Shown here: piece after piece, positions 1-10,382 of the stretch | Layout of the letters: every line of letters begins with the position of its first letter | Numbering within the stretch: the first letter of the stretch is position 1 | Source of the DNA: Hepsetus odoe | Lineage: Eukaryota > Chordata > Actinopteri > Characiformes > Hepsetidae | Length of the DNA stretch: 64,000 nucleotides | NCBI GenBank assembly: GCA_017165825.1 | Contig: CM029368.1 | Coordinates: 32,134,100 to 32,198,099 of the forward strand | Direction of reading: 5' to 3' | Position numbers and translations under genes: made by a program | The notes under the pieces: model-generated | Database searches by the model: none | What the model was told of the DNA's origin: nothing | What the model saw: the letters and a program-made list of their open reading frames with translations, nothing else

Positions 1-19
1 TTAAATGTCTATTTAAGGG

Positions 20-20
<1 letters not shown>

Positions 21-85
<65 letters not shown>
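21..85. repeat. (TA)n followed by a poly-T run
   Basis: About 18 TA units run directly into about 28 T. The boundary between the two tracts is at about position 57. This is simple sequence without coding content. Confidence 0.95.
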
Positions 86-830
86 GTATATGTATATTTC
101 AGGGCTCCAGACAAAAAACAAAAACTAAAAAAACCCTCCTAAAAAAAACAAAAATGTAGGGATCAAATTCTCTTTTTAGGAGCATAATTTCCATCACATC
201 TCCAGGCTTCTTGAATTAAGGGAATATATAAAAATGTTTACATGGCACATATGGAGCACCTTTAACCAAGTTTTTTAGGTGTTCAAACTGTAGCCACACA
301 CGAATCTGTCTACACTGCATTATCACTAGTATACTAATCATCTGCCTGATCATCTTGACTGTTGAATTCTGAGGCCCACCCCACAATGAAGCCAGACCTG
401 CGTAGCCAAGGATCTGTGAGTTGGGACACAGCTCTAGTAATGTCTCAGGAGAGGATGGGTTTTTTTTTTAAAGCTGTGCTCCAGCATGAGTTTTTGTATG
501 TGGCTCTGGTCCCCTGTGTCACTGAGCCTCTCCTGGTTATTAATGGTGGCCATAGGCTGGACCTCATACACTCCAGCCTCTCCATGTGTTGTGTACAGTG
601 TTGGGTTGAAGGTAAGCATAAGGAAGACAGAAAGAGGAAACAGGTAAGATGCTAGGAACAAAAAAGAGATGGAAGTAGTAAAGCTGGTAGAGAAAGATGA
701 ATGGAAGGCAGAATGGAGGGAGAAAAAGGAGCAAGAGACAGCAGTCATCATTTCTCATTTCAGGGTTTGGAATGAATGAAGATCGGAAAATCAAACCAGA
801 TGGATTTGGCAAATACTAGCTGCTCTAGAG

Positions 831-831
<1 letters not shown>
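86..831. other. non-coding stretch, nothing recognised
   Basis: AT-rich sequence. Two overlapping open frames of about 100 codons on opposite strands show no protein-family resemblance and no splice or start context, so they look like chance. Confidence 0.6.

Positions 832-924
<93 letters not shown>
832..924. repeat. compound (GT)n-(GA)n microsatellite
   Basis: About 15 GT units are followed after a short spacer by about 28 GA units. The downstream 300 bases stay purine-rich (GA-type degenerate repeat). Confidence 0.97.
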
Positions 925-929
<5 letters not shown>

Positions 930-1182
930 TTGAAATAAAGAAAATAAGAAAAAAGTGTGGAGTGTGAAAGATAGAATGTAAGAGACAGAGGAAGATAGGA
1001 GAAACATAGAGAGAGAAACTGTGACAAAGAAAAAAAGGAGGAAAAAAGAGATTGAAAGGAGAGAGAAAAACAGTGAGCGAAACACAGAGTGAGAAGGAAG
1101 CAGGAAACCAGTGAAAGAAAAAATGAGTGAGAGAAAGAGATAAAGACAGAGAGTGAAACAGAATGAGACAGAGTGAGAATAA

Positions 1183-1249
1183 TAGATAGATAGTCAGATA
1201 GATAGATAGTTAGATAGAGAGACAGAGAGAGAGTGAGAGAGAGAGAGAT
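1183..1249. repeat. (GATA)n grading into (GA)n
   Basis: Imperfect GATA units interrupted by gtca and gtta are followed by GA-rich units. Together with the block at 832-924 this makes about 420 bases of almost continuous purine-rich + strand. Confidence 0.9.
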
Positions 1250-1394
1250 TGTTGTAGTTGTTTGTGTTTCTTTTCATTCATAATGAGATGAGAAACGTGT
1301 TGTGGGTTTTTTATTGTTATTTCTGGGTGTAAAGAAATTTGGTGTGGTGTACCATTGTATGAGAAATTCCCATTCCAAATACTTCAGTGCAGTG

Positions 1395-1396
<2 letters not shown>

Positions 1397-1435
<39 letters not shown>

Positions 1436-1632
1436 TGTGTGTGTTTGTTGGTGTGTATGCACATTATGCATTCACTAACATTCTTTATCTAATCCTCCTT
1501 CATACGGACGTGGGCATAGGCAAAGAGGCTGAAAGTTCAAGGACATCCTGGGCACCAAGGCGGACGGAGACTGAGCTCTGTGTGTGTATGTGTGTGTCCT
1601 TCGCCTCTCCCAAAGGATCCACATCAGAGCAG

Positions 1633-1685
<53 letters not shown>

Positions 1686-1995
1686 CCTCCCTCCCTCCAC
1701 CTCTCATTAAACTCTGCGCCGGTTTCTAATTAAATCCCACTTGAAAGTCTTAAAAGTCAGACTCAGATTGATTCAATTTGCATTTTTGAACAGGGAACAT
1801 CGCCTAAAAGGATTAATAAATTGGTTGAAAAAAAAGTGCCTTTTTTCTGCAATGTGCTGTTAAAAGCAGACACGACATTAATAACATCCCTTCCCAGAGA
1901 AAGTATCTCATATACACACAGCATGCACGCATGCGACACACATTACTAATACTACACACACACACACAAGCCACACACACACACACACACACACA
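1397..1995. repeat. cluster of three microsatellites: GT, CT, AC
   Basis: (GT)n lies at about 1397-1444, (CT)n at about 1646-1683 and (AC)n at about 1952-1995. The sequence at 1700-1830 between the last two is unique and AT-rich with several homeodomain-like cores (TAATTA, GATTAAT). Confidence 0.95.
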
Positions 1996-2199
1996 GCTAG
2001 GAAACATTTTTTCCTGCCTACTACCTACCTGGCGCCAAAGCCGAAAAAAAAAATATGATCATTTGATTCCTTTGCCTTTTTCCTCAGATGCCATGCCTCA
2101 AAAGCCAATAGAAGAAGCTGGGGTCATGTGTGTACATGCACACACATACACACACCAATGTGTACAGATGACACAGACGTCAAATATTCACTAATAACC

Positions 2200-3348
2200 T
2201 GATAGAAAGACACATGAGACACAAGTGAAAATTAGTAATTGATAAAGAAGATCTAATGAATTAACAACTAAATGGTTTAATTGGCATTTTCTGGAAATCT
2301 GTTAACTTTCTATATAATCACTACTAGAAAAAAAATCTCATCTCTATAAAATAGCATCTTTAGAGGAGGCAAAAACATTTCAGATGACTCTGGAGCATAT
2401 TCATTGGTCCATGAAATTTATAAACTTTGTTCCTTGCCAGCTACACTGCTACCCTTATTCCTATGAGGTCAACAGACTGGACAGCAGGCCCAGAAAGACC
2501 TCAGACGCTTGATCAAGAGTGACTCCTAGTGGCAATTACGGCTTACTACAATAGTTCATATGGGAATTTACATCAACGTTTTTGCTGCCCACAAAGGAGC
2601 ATAGGTTTCATTAAATCCTTTGAAATTTAATTCACATTATTACAGCATGAATGTTTAAAATCTTGATGTGAACTGTTTAAGGATACAAGGCACATCACAG
2701 TGAGATGTGTTCTAAAAGAAATTGTGTTCTACTCTGAACACTAGGATTTTTTTATTTTTATTTTTTTGCAGTGGTTGGCGACACCTGTGATAGTTTAGGT
2801 TAGACTTTGCGCTTTAATCAACCTAAATCTGGACATACCACAATGTCCTTTGATATGACAGGTATAACTATAAATAACATCAAACATGTCCTCATTCTTT
2901 CAGAACCTGGAATCCATGATGTCATAATGAAGCATTATATTACTGGACAGGAGCCCCTCTTAAACCAGGAATGAGAGGGAATGAGAGGGAAAGAGGGAAA
3001 GAGCAGGAGCAATCCTTGAGACCCCTGTTTTCTCCACTGTAGACCAATATAGGTATTGTCCCAAACGTTCAAAAGAAAATTGAGTTTTTCCAATTTATCA
3101 GTAGATCCTGGGAATATTTATGTGAATGGTAATTTTCCCTGAAGGTCAGTATTTGTAAGGCTACGTAACAAGACCATAATTATTATATATAATGGTGGGG
3201 AAACAAGTTCCTCCCAAATATTCAGTGTGCTGTCCCCCAACATCTGCTGATTAATTTGATCCTCCAGATCTGGTTTCACAGTGTTGGATCAATGCCACAT
3301 TCTTCCTATATAACATGCAGAAACCTTCATAACATCTGACGAAGACCT
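2200..3348. other. non-coding stretch, nothing recognised
   Basis: No long open frame and no repeat family recognised. A short GA-rich tandem (gagagggaat-type units) sits near 2970-3005. Confidence 0.55.
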
Positions 3349-3591
3349 GGGGCAGCAGTGGCCTAGTGGTTTGGGAGTTGCCCCAGGATCAGAAGGTTGT
3401 GGGTGGAAATCCCAGACCAGTAGGCTGCCCTGAGGTACCCTTGAGCAAGGTACCTGTCCCCATCACTACTCCCCGGGCGCTTTCAATAGCTGCCCCCTAC
3501 TGCACATGAATGTGTGTATGGGTACAATGCAGAGGTCTAATTTCACTGTGGCACACTGCGTGCTGTGCACAGCATTTGGTAATAGTCACTT
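3349..3591 (+). mobile_element. tRNA-derived SINE, family A, copy 1
   Basis: The head reads ggggcagcagtggcctagtg, an A-box-like segment, followed about 40 bases on by a B-box-like segment (gtgggtggaaatcccag). The body has the gaggtacccttgagcaaggt block and the end reads aatagtcactt. The same order recurs, mostly inverted, at six other places in the window, which defines the family. The body seems slightly shortened. Confidence 0.85.
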
Positions 3592-4323
3592 ACAAACCAT
3601 CATAACTTAAATGGCATTGCTGTTGCAAGCACCAACCATTCAGAACCACAAACCAACTTTGAAGCTATATGATCTGAAAATTGCCTATAGGCTTGCAGCC
3701 GATATGGCTACTGTTGGTATAAAAATGTTTATGTAGCTATTTCATCAGTTGTCATCAGAGGATTTTGTGTCACACAGCTTAATGAATACTGGCCTCAAGT
3801 GAAGTATTACCATGTGAGAATATTTAGACTTCTGTTGAAGAGAAGTAGATGTTAGATTTGTGTATTTCACATGTATCGAAAATGTGTCACATATATTTAC
3901 ATTTAAACACAAAAAATATGGATTAGAAAATTTAACTAACAGCCATCTGATATGTATCAAATTATAGAAACAGACGTTGCATTGCCAAAAATTCGCAGCA
4001 GCAACCAGCTCCTCATTTCTTCTTATGTATGAAACTTGTGATATCAGGGTAGCGAGGTGGCCTGGCTGTGGCAATCACTTGTTGTCTGACACGAAAAAAA
4101 AAGCTGCTCAGTATTCTGTGGCTGCAGCCTGGGTCAGGTTCAGTGCATACCAAGAAAAAAGAAAATATGTTATTAAACCCAAATCTCACTTTCAAAATGT
4201 CTTTACAACACAGCATGCCAAAATTATAAAATACAAATGCACAGTTTTAAAAGAAAAATAGGAATTTTATAGCTTTTATGCCAAAAACAGTATCTTTTAT
4301 TTGTTTTCTCATTGAGTAAGGTT

Positions 4324-4549
4324 AAAGCGACTATTCTTGTCACTGTGAAATGCAGCACAACACAATGAAATTCAACCTTTGCGTTTCACCCATACATATG
4401 TACAGCAGGAAAGCTTTGAAAGCTACCGGGGAGCAGTGACAGGATGGTACCTTGTTCAAGGGTACCTCAGGGCAAACCTACTGGTCTGGGATTCAAACCC
4501 ATGACTTTCTGAGGCCAACACGCTAACCCCTAATCCACTGCTGCCCTCC
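4324..4549 (-). mobile_element. tRNA-derived SINE, family A, copy 2
   Basis: Reverse-strand copy of the family. On the + strand it begins aaagcgactattcttgtcac, contains caagggtacctcagggca and finishes with the tRNA-like head (taatccactgctgccctcc). It lies about 730 bases from copy 1 in inverted orientation. Confidence 0.85.
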
Positions 4550-5261
4550 AAACTTTAGGTGAGGTTAAATTACTAGCAAGCCAATTTAAATGTCCTCGTC
4601 TATAATAATTTGGGCAAATCTGTTCCGAAAGCTACCTTACAAAACTATGAGGAAATGATTTAGAATACTCACACTCATGGCAGATAGAAAATATATTTCT
4701 AAATAGTAAAATGTATTTTGCCTTCAGACCCCATTTGCATACCACTTGGGTTCCTCCTGCATTAACGCAAAAATATTGCATGCCTTAAAATCAAACTGCT
4801 TTCAGGCCTCAAGACAGTACATTTAAATATAAAAAAAAATATATGAAAAAACCTTCTGTGGGAGAAATTTAAAGCATTTAATCTACCATCACCACAGTTC
4901 TGATTTAGTAAAATTCACTCAGAGTTCACACAATGAATGTCTTTATTTATATTTGAACCATTTAATTTTAAATGCTTTAAGGATAATTTAAAGAATCCTT
5001 TGTACATGTCATGCATAAGTTTGTAGTTTGTATGATAATGACAAGAATTGAATTTAATAGAGCTTAAGTGTAGCTCACTTCTCAACAAGTAGCAAAAAAG
5101 GTTTTTAACTTTTAACTTAAATTTAGCAGCCTGGCTACCTTTAAACATAAGTATAAGAAAAAACACAAAAAAAAACTGAAGAGCTCGTTATACTCATTTA
5201 ATATAGCTGGCTTAAGAAATAATCAGGGTTCTCCTGTTCCATGTTCTCCCTCTATTTTTAG
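4550..5261. other. non-coding stretch upstream of slfnl1
   Basis: AT-rich, no recognisable repeat and no clear promoter motif. It ends in a pyrimidine-rich tract (ctctatttttag) that would serve as a splice acceptor for the first recognisable slfnl1 exon. A non-coding leader exon may therefore lie somewhere upstream, but I cannot place it. Confidence 0.45.
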
Positions 5262-5694
5262 AAAGGGCACCAGCTCTGGCGAACTAGGCTCCAAAGAAAG
5301 ACCGTACCAACATCGGTGTGGAAACCCATGAATCAGCATTAGGGAACCTAGTGCAGAACCAATGAAAGCTCAAGGAGCTTTGGAAGCCACTAGTACCTCT
5401 GACAATCCTGCATCCACTTCTGAACAGAAAACTGATACAGTTCCTACGTCCCCAGCCATTAGTGAAGACCCAGATCCAAAGGATCTCTCCATGAAGTCTT
5501 CTTCCATTGTCCCTTGTCCTGTGCAAGAAATTGCTGAAAGTACAGAGGATGTGATGGAGGTAGTGCAGGTAAGTGGAGAGACAAGGCGGTCCAAAGCAGT
5601 CCGTCAGCAACAGCAACAACAAAACTGTTGGTGCACATTCCTAAAAACAAGGTCTGCAAAAAGCAAGGTGGCCAGGAAGACAAAAAAAATGCAG
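5262..5694 (+). pseudogene. slfnl1: slfnl1 exon 1 (N-terminal low-complexity region)
   Basis: The frame from ATG 5362 encodes a Ser/Thr/Pro- and acid-rich segment without a fold that I recognise, then a Q-run and a basic stretch ending KKMQ. Two donors are in phase 0: a consensus CAG|GTAAGT after 5568 and a weaker CAG|GTATGG after 5694. The acceptor is at 5261. Between the acceptor and ATG 5362 the same frame continues upstream but is cut by a TGA at 5329. That segment is either 5' UTR or another lesion. The start context is weak (C at -3), so the true start is uncertain. Exon assignment rests on phase and position, not on recognisable homology. Confidence 0.5.
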
Positions 5695-5902
5695 GTATGG
5701 GGATATTGATACTGGCAGTGATAATGACAATGAGTACATGACTAGCAGTGTACTGTGAAAGACAATAGAAAAACAGACAGATAAATGGATAGATAGGATA
5801 GTAACATGGTGAGAAAGGCAAAATGATGAGAGGACTAGTTGTGAGGAAGTTATACTTTGGTATGTTAATGAAAAATGACTTTGATCATGTCCTCTGCATC
5901 AG

Positions 5903-6066
5903 ATGAGCTGTCAAATTGTGAGCCCAGATGAAGTGAATCATCTGGGTGTCTCTGAGACTCAGTCAGATAGTGCTATCAGCCAGCAGTGAGATCAGGAGGA
6001 GAGAACTCTTCTATGGAGCTCACATTGGCAATGAGACAAGAAACGTGGAATTCAAGAGAGGCGGAG
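5903..6066 (+). pseudogene. slfnl1: slfnl1 exon 2 (start of AlbA_2 core), frameshifted
   Basis: The acceptor (ctctgcatcag) is followed by a frame reading MSCQIVSPDEVNHLGVSETQ, phase 0 with exon 1. Near 5985 this frame meets TGA. The frame one base over reads RRRELFYGAHIGNETRNVEF and then KRGG to a GGAG|GTGAGG donor, leaving phase 1. The second part is the entry strand of the schlafen AlbA_2 core, with both candidate catalytic Glu. A single-base insertion around the cagcagtgag segment explains the switch. An internal acceptor after 5986 is the alternative, but it lacks a pyrimidine tract and its phase does not fit. Confidence 0.7.
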
Positions 6067-6600
6067 GTGAGGTGATAGAAAGAGAATTCATTTTCATTCA
6101 TCATTTACTTCACTCTTTGAGGGAGACTGTGACATTTTCCTACGTTTGGAAATATGTTCTACATTTCTACGTCTCTTGTCTTCCACTATAGCTACGAATC
6201 TGCCAAGCATTTTAGTGTAGTTAATTAGCCAAGATATGTTTGGTCCTAGAAGTCTGCATATTAAGTTTTGCACTAGAACTTCAAAGTCAGTAAGAAAGTA
6301 ATTAGCAAGTAAAAAAAGTAAGTAATTTAGCAAGTAAATAGCTGCATACTGCATACATCACACACTTTCACACTTTCATGTCTTGTTAATAATTCTCAGA
6401 TAGGTTTGCTATGCATTCTGACTTTTTGACCTGCTGTTATCTGAAAACACACTGCACAAAAGTACATTGCATACCAAAAAGCATAGCAGAAGCCTGAACT
6501 CTCTATAGTCTGTGTATTAGTCCATTTAAAATCAAGTTTAATTATATCTCTTTTAATATAAAGTTGAATTATGTTTTTGAGCATGAACTGCATTTTTCAT

Positions 6601-6844
6601 GTCAGTCAGTCATTTCCACTGCTGGTCCCAAGCAGGGTCACAGGTGCTGGAGTCCATCCCAGCTCACACAGGGCAAAGGACAAGGGACACACCCTGGACA
6701 GTTGCCAGCCCATCACAGGGAGGGGTGTGATGGGGACAGTACTCTCAAGCCCAAGCGTAAGGCCTCAGGTAACTCCATTGAAGCAAGGTTCAAACTCCTG
6801 ATCCTCCAATCATAACACCCTAACCACTAGGCCACCGCTGCCCC
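6601..6844 (-). mobile_element. composite repeat in slfnl1 intron 2, with SINE A head
   Basis: The + strand begins with a block common in fish repeats (cagggtcacaggtgctggag through ccagcccatcacaggg). It ends at about 6760-6844 with the inverted tRNA-like head of SINE family A (cctaaccactaggccaccgc). The two parts come from different families, so this is a chimeric or nested insertion. Confidence 0.6.
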
Positions 6845-7266
6845 CTGCATTTTTCTTCTTGTTAATAATTTAGCAATATTACAATATTTAGCGAGGCTTA
6901 AGTCTTGACTTTGAATTAGCTATTGTTAAAGTTTCTTTTTTAATCACTCTGAAGAGGATTTGCTTGTGTATTTGGAAAAATGAGAAGACAAGACAGTAAA
7001 GTACAAGTGTAGGGCTAGTTAGGAAAGGTTAGTCCTCTGGGTATTCTTTGAATGGTGGAATTTTCAAATGACATTTGAAGACAGCGAGTAACTCAGCAGT
7101 TCTGACAACAAGGGGAAGTTCATTCCACCACTGAAGAGCCAGGATTATGTACAGGTTGATATATTCATAGATAAAAGCTCAAGAGTCTTTTTGTTCTCTA
7201 GATTTAGCTCTGAAGTTTGGCCTGATGCTAGCTATCCTGTCTACTTCTAATCTTCTTCTCCTGTAG

Positions 7267-7669
7267 GTGACTACTTACGATCCCTGTTTCGATCTCACCT
7301 TCGCCGATATGCCTGTGCCTTTTTGAACAGTGGTGGTGGGAGTCTGCTGGTGGGGGTAAATGACAATGGCATTGTTCAAGGCATCCGCTGTGACCACAAG
7401 CAAGAGGACTGGACACGACTTCTGGTTGACTCTATCCTGAAGTGCTTTCGTCCTCCCCTTTTGCCGCATAGTTACAGCTTGAACTTTCTGCCTGTAATCA
7501 TAGGCCCAATCCAGAAGGAGTCCATTTGAGTAATAGTGGCTGGATACTGCATCCTCTCCAGCCCTCTCCCAAATCTTTTCACTAGACAGACCAGGGTGAG
7601 GTCTTTTTGAGGAGGGATGGGAGTGTGGAGGGTCCCCTTAATGCCAGTATACAGGAGTGGGCAAGACAG
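7267..7669 (+). pseudogene. slfnl1: slfnl1 exon 3 (AlbA_2 core), stop and frameshift
   Basis: The acceptor ttctcctgtag joins in phase 1 to give GDYLRSLFRSHLRRYACAFL, then the Gly-rich GGGSLLVGVNDNG loop and QEDWTRLLVDSILKCF. The frame reaches TGA at 7527-7529. It stays recognisable past the stop (VIVAGYCILSSPLPNLF) and then shifts by one base near 7584 into TDQGEVFLRRDGSVEGPL to EWARQ at a CAG|GTGAGT donor. The TDQGEVFLRRDGS block is the conserved closing segment of schlafen cores. A 92-base intron (7494-7585, GTAATC...TTTTCACTAG) would also skip both lesions in phase 0, but it would delete a core strand. Confidence 0.78.
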
Positions 7670-8166
7670 GTGAGTAGAGAGTTATACAGTACATTCTGTA
7701 AGCCAATTGCTATTAATATTCATACTGAATTAACTAAAAACACCCTTAAACATGAAGATCTCTAAATCTTGTCTTTAAAACATTTGAGATATAAACAAGA
7801 CAGACATTATAGAATAGAAAGATCAGACTCCAGTATTTGTGGGCCATAGCTCTGCAATGTTCTCTGCCTGATTCAACCAATCTGTTAATTAGTCTGTTAA
7901 TTAAGTCTTTATAGGTTGAATGGCTCCTTTTAGAGTTTACATTACGTGTATGCCATTTTGAACTTTTAAAAGTTCAAATGTGAAAGATTGATATAGACAA
8001 CTACATTAAAATGTTGCTCAAGTACCTTAAATGGTTATCCTGTTCAATGCATTAAGTAATACTCTTCAATCTTCCTCTTGAAAGGTGTTTCTGAAAATGA
8101 TGACACTTTAATTTTTTAACCAAAGAAAATAAGATAAAAGGAGCTACAGGAATTAGGTAGAAATAA

Positions 8167-8200
8167 ATTATATTATATTATATTATATTATATTATAAAA
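8167..8200. repeat. (ATTAT)n microsatellite in slfnl1 intron 3
   Basis: About seven pentanucleotide units read tattatattatatt on the + strand. Confidence 0.9.
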
Positions 8201-8361
8201 TAATATAATGCAAATATAATGGAAACATAGGTGCAAACATAGTGCAAACATAGAATTAAACAAACCATGTACAAAATTGGAAAAACAGCATTAAACAGTT
8301 TTCACTTTCCCACTTTCCTACAACAACTAACCTTAATTGCTTCTGAAATGCTTTTTGTTAG

Positions 8362-8829
8362 AAATGGAGTGGGGAGGTGGCACGTCTGCAGCAGTATGTG
8401 GAAGATCTGCTGATTCAGCAGAGGTTTCTTCTCCAGCAGATCCAACATCAGAGCCTGATAATCTCTTTTCTACATTACATTAACGCATGCTTACACAAAC
8501 ACTCACAGCAGTCACAACCTCCAGACATCAGCAAGTGGCATAAGCAGACATCTGGCAGTGCCCAGACAACAGTGATGCCCTGTAACGCCAGTGGAAGCCA
8601 CTTTGCCCAAACCAAACCTACTTCTTCTTTGGTGCCAGACTTCTTTCCTCCCCAAAGTGCACCAGAGTGGGATATAGTGCACTCTGGCCCCTTTCATGTT
8701 GATGAACCCTCCTTACCCAGAGGGCACAGTTTTGCTCCAATGCAGGACAAGGGTCCAGCAGCTCCACATTACCAACTGATGGCACAGAAAGCTAATGTGC
8801 CAACCTCCAGCATCTGCACTGTGATGTAA
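8362..8829 (+). CDS. slfnl1: slfnl1 exon 4, intact C-terminal exon ending in CTVM
   Basis: The acceptor ttttgttag is followed in phase 0 by KWSGEVARLQQYVEDLL, continuing directly from EWARQ of exon 3. The first 35 residues (LIQQRFLLQQIQHQSLIISF) are Gln/Leu-rich and probably helical. The remaining roughly 110 residues are Ser/Pro/His/Gln-rich and look disordered. The frame is open for 155 codons without lesion and ends SSICTVM-stop, a canonical CaaX box whose last residue, Met, favours farnesylation. The contrast with the damaged exons 2 and 3 is notable. Confidence 0.75.
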   Translation, partial: KWSGEVARLQQYVEDLLIQQRFLLQQIQHQSLIISFLHYINACLHKHSQQSQPPDISKWHKQTSGSAQTTVMPCNASGSHFAQTKPTSSLVPDFFPPQSAPEWDIVHSGPFHVDEPSLPRGHSFAPMQDKGPAAPHYQLMAQKANVPTSSICTVM

Positions 8830-8893
8830 GATGGCTGCAGTCCAAGCGATTGAAGTGCCAGAAGCTTAACACCTTTTAATTATTCTGCTGCTT

Positions 8894-8899
8894 AATAAA
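8894..8899 (+). promoter_or_regulatory. polyadenylation signal AATAAA for slfnl1
   Basis: A canonical AATAAA lies 65 bases after the slfnl1 stop codon, a normal distance for a short 3' UTR. Confidence 0.6.
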
Positions 8900-9085
8900 C
8901 TGTGAAATTTAGTGGAAGCTGGTCTGATGCTTGCAAACTATTTTTGAGGGGGAAAATGGTGAATATGACTTTAATGCTTATTTAGATTATGTATTTAAAA
9001 CCCTTAAAAAGCTGGTGCTATTTAAGATACTTTTATGCAGGTTTATAGACAACTCAACAGTTCTGAGGAAATATATATATATATA

Positions 9086-9590
9086 CAGTACTGTGCAAAT
9101 TTTTTAGGCAGGTGTGAAAAAATGCTGTAAACAAAGAATGCTTTCAGAAATATAAATAACAATTGCAAAGTGAGCGAACAAAAGAACAATCTAAATCAAA
9201 TCAATATTTGGTGTTTCTTAAAATTCTTCTGGCCCCCACAGAGCCCTGATCTCAACATCATCCAGTGTGTCTGGGATTACATGAAGAGACAGAAGGATGT
9301 GAGGAAGCCTACATCCACAGAAGATCTGTGGTTAGTTCTCCAAGATGTTTGGAACAACCTACCAGCTGAGTTCCTTCAAAAACTGTGTGCAAGTGTACCT
9401 AGAAGAACTGATGCTGTTTTGAAGGCAAAGGGTGGTCACAACAAATATTGATTTGATTTAGATTTCTCTTTTGTTCATTCACTGCATTTTGCTGATTGAT
9501 GAAAATAAATGATTAACACTTCCATTTTTGAAAGCATTCTTTGTTTACAGCATTTTTTCCACACCTGCCTAAAACTTTTGCACAGTACTG
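9086..9590 (+). mobile_element. internally deleted Tc1/mariner element with intact TIRs
   Basis: The outer ends are inverted copies (cagtactgtgcaaa at left, ttttgcacagtactg at right), each next to the TA expected for Tc1/mariner insertion (9084-9085 and 9591-9592). The inverted match includes aggcaggtgtg and gctgtaaacaaagaatgc. It resumes further in at aatctaaatcaaatcaatat, so each arm is well over 100 bases. The element is 505 bases against about 1.2-1.6 kb for a full one. Only the 3' end of the transposase remains. Confidence 0.9.
9224..9451 (+). pseudogene. Tc1-type transposase, C-terminal fragment
   Basis: The frame reads FFWPPQSPDLNIIQCVWDYM, then a helical tail (VWNNLPAEFLQKLCASVPRR) and a stop at 9449-9451. 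SPDLNxIE is the third-carboxylate motif of the DD34E catalytic triad. Here the Glu is Gln and the region holding both Asp has been deleted, so this copy cannot encode an active enzyme. The 18 upstream in-frame codons come from the terminal repeat. Confidence 0.9.
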
Positions 9591-9592
9591 TA

Positions 9593-10382
9593 TATATTTT
9601 ATTTATTTATTTATTTTATTTTATTTTTTTTCAGAAAAAAAAAGCTGTATAACCCTACTGTGCTTGAGCTTATATCATGAAAAGATTATCCAGGTTTAAA
9701 GAGCTGAGTTAATCCGTTCCTCAATAATAGCTTGCCATCTTTGCCCAAAAGCAGCAAATCATCCCTTCACCATCAGAGTAACACCACAACGTGTGACTGT
9801 GGGCATGATGTTCTTATTGTGGACACCTGTATTGGCTCTGTATAAGATGTAATGGGATCCATGTCTTCCTAAAAAAATTTTTTTTTTTTTGGGCAAATCT
9901 TAGATTTCTTAGAAATCTTAGAAATCTTACCTTTTTTTCTCTTGCTGAGCAGTAGTTTCCTCTTGCCACTTTTCCATGGAAACTATTTTTGCAGAGTGCC
10001 TTCTAATGGTGGAATTAGGAACACTGACATTCACTGAACAGATGGAGGCCCACAGTCCCTTATATGTTCTTCTGGGTTTTTCTGAATTGTTGTATGAGAT
10101 TTTATGTGAGTGCAGTGGTTTAAAATAAAAAAATGTGCTTATAAATAACACATTTTGTATAAAAATACAATACAATAGAATGTACTGCAATAAACTGCTT
10201 TTATTAAGTATAATGTACAGCATTTGCCTTGGAGATCTGACAACTTGAAGATGCTGACAAAGGTGGAGGAGAAAGGCTGAACTGAATAACTGAATCTTAT
10301 TGGCTGATTTTTGCCCATTTTGCCATGCTTTCCTCACTCTCATGGGCGGGTTTTCCATAAAAACCAGTCCAATGTGTCTGTT
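9593..10382. other. non-coding stretch, nothing firm
   Basis: A/T-rich start (tatttatttattttatttta). The middle part, 9720-10080, may be old repeat but matches no family I can name. An opposite-strand frame (9927-10358) has no family resemblance. Confidence 0.45.

Larger units (their letters stand above)
5362..8829 (+). pseudogene. slfnl1: schlafen-like protein 1 locus, core reading frame broken as sequenced
   Basis: Four exons rebuild a schlafen-like protein: 5362-5694 (or to 5568), 5903-6066, 7267-7669 and 8362-8829. The middle exons carry the AlbA_2/schlafen core. It starts at NETRNVEFKRGG, continues through CAFLNSGGGSLLVGVNDNG and ends at TDQGEVFLRRDG. The last exon adds a glutamine-rich helical stretch and a C-terminal CTVM. 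Schlafen cores bind nucleic acid, and some cleave tRNA or piRNA precursors with two Glu and one Asp. Candidate equivalents remain here: Glu at 6033 and 6048, Asp at 7362. Splice phases fit at every junction. Breaks: a +1 shift near 5985, a TGA at 7527 and a -1 shift near 7584. Exons 2 plus 3 total 567 nt, so the two shifts cancel. Pseudogene, allele defect and assembly error all remain possible. SLFNL1 is near CITED4 in human, as it is here. Confidence 0.8.

Noticed and set aside
3349..3440. Functional tRNA genes at the SINE heads
   Set aside because: A- and B-box-like segments are present, but there is no cloverleaf with an intact acceptor stem, and each continues into a shared SINE body.
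5986..5987. Alternative splice acceptor avoiding the exon 2 frameshift
   Set aside because: The AG at 5985-5986 lacks a pyrimidine tract, and the resulting phase does not match any good exon 1 donor.
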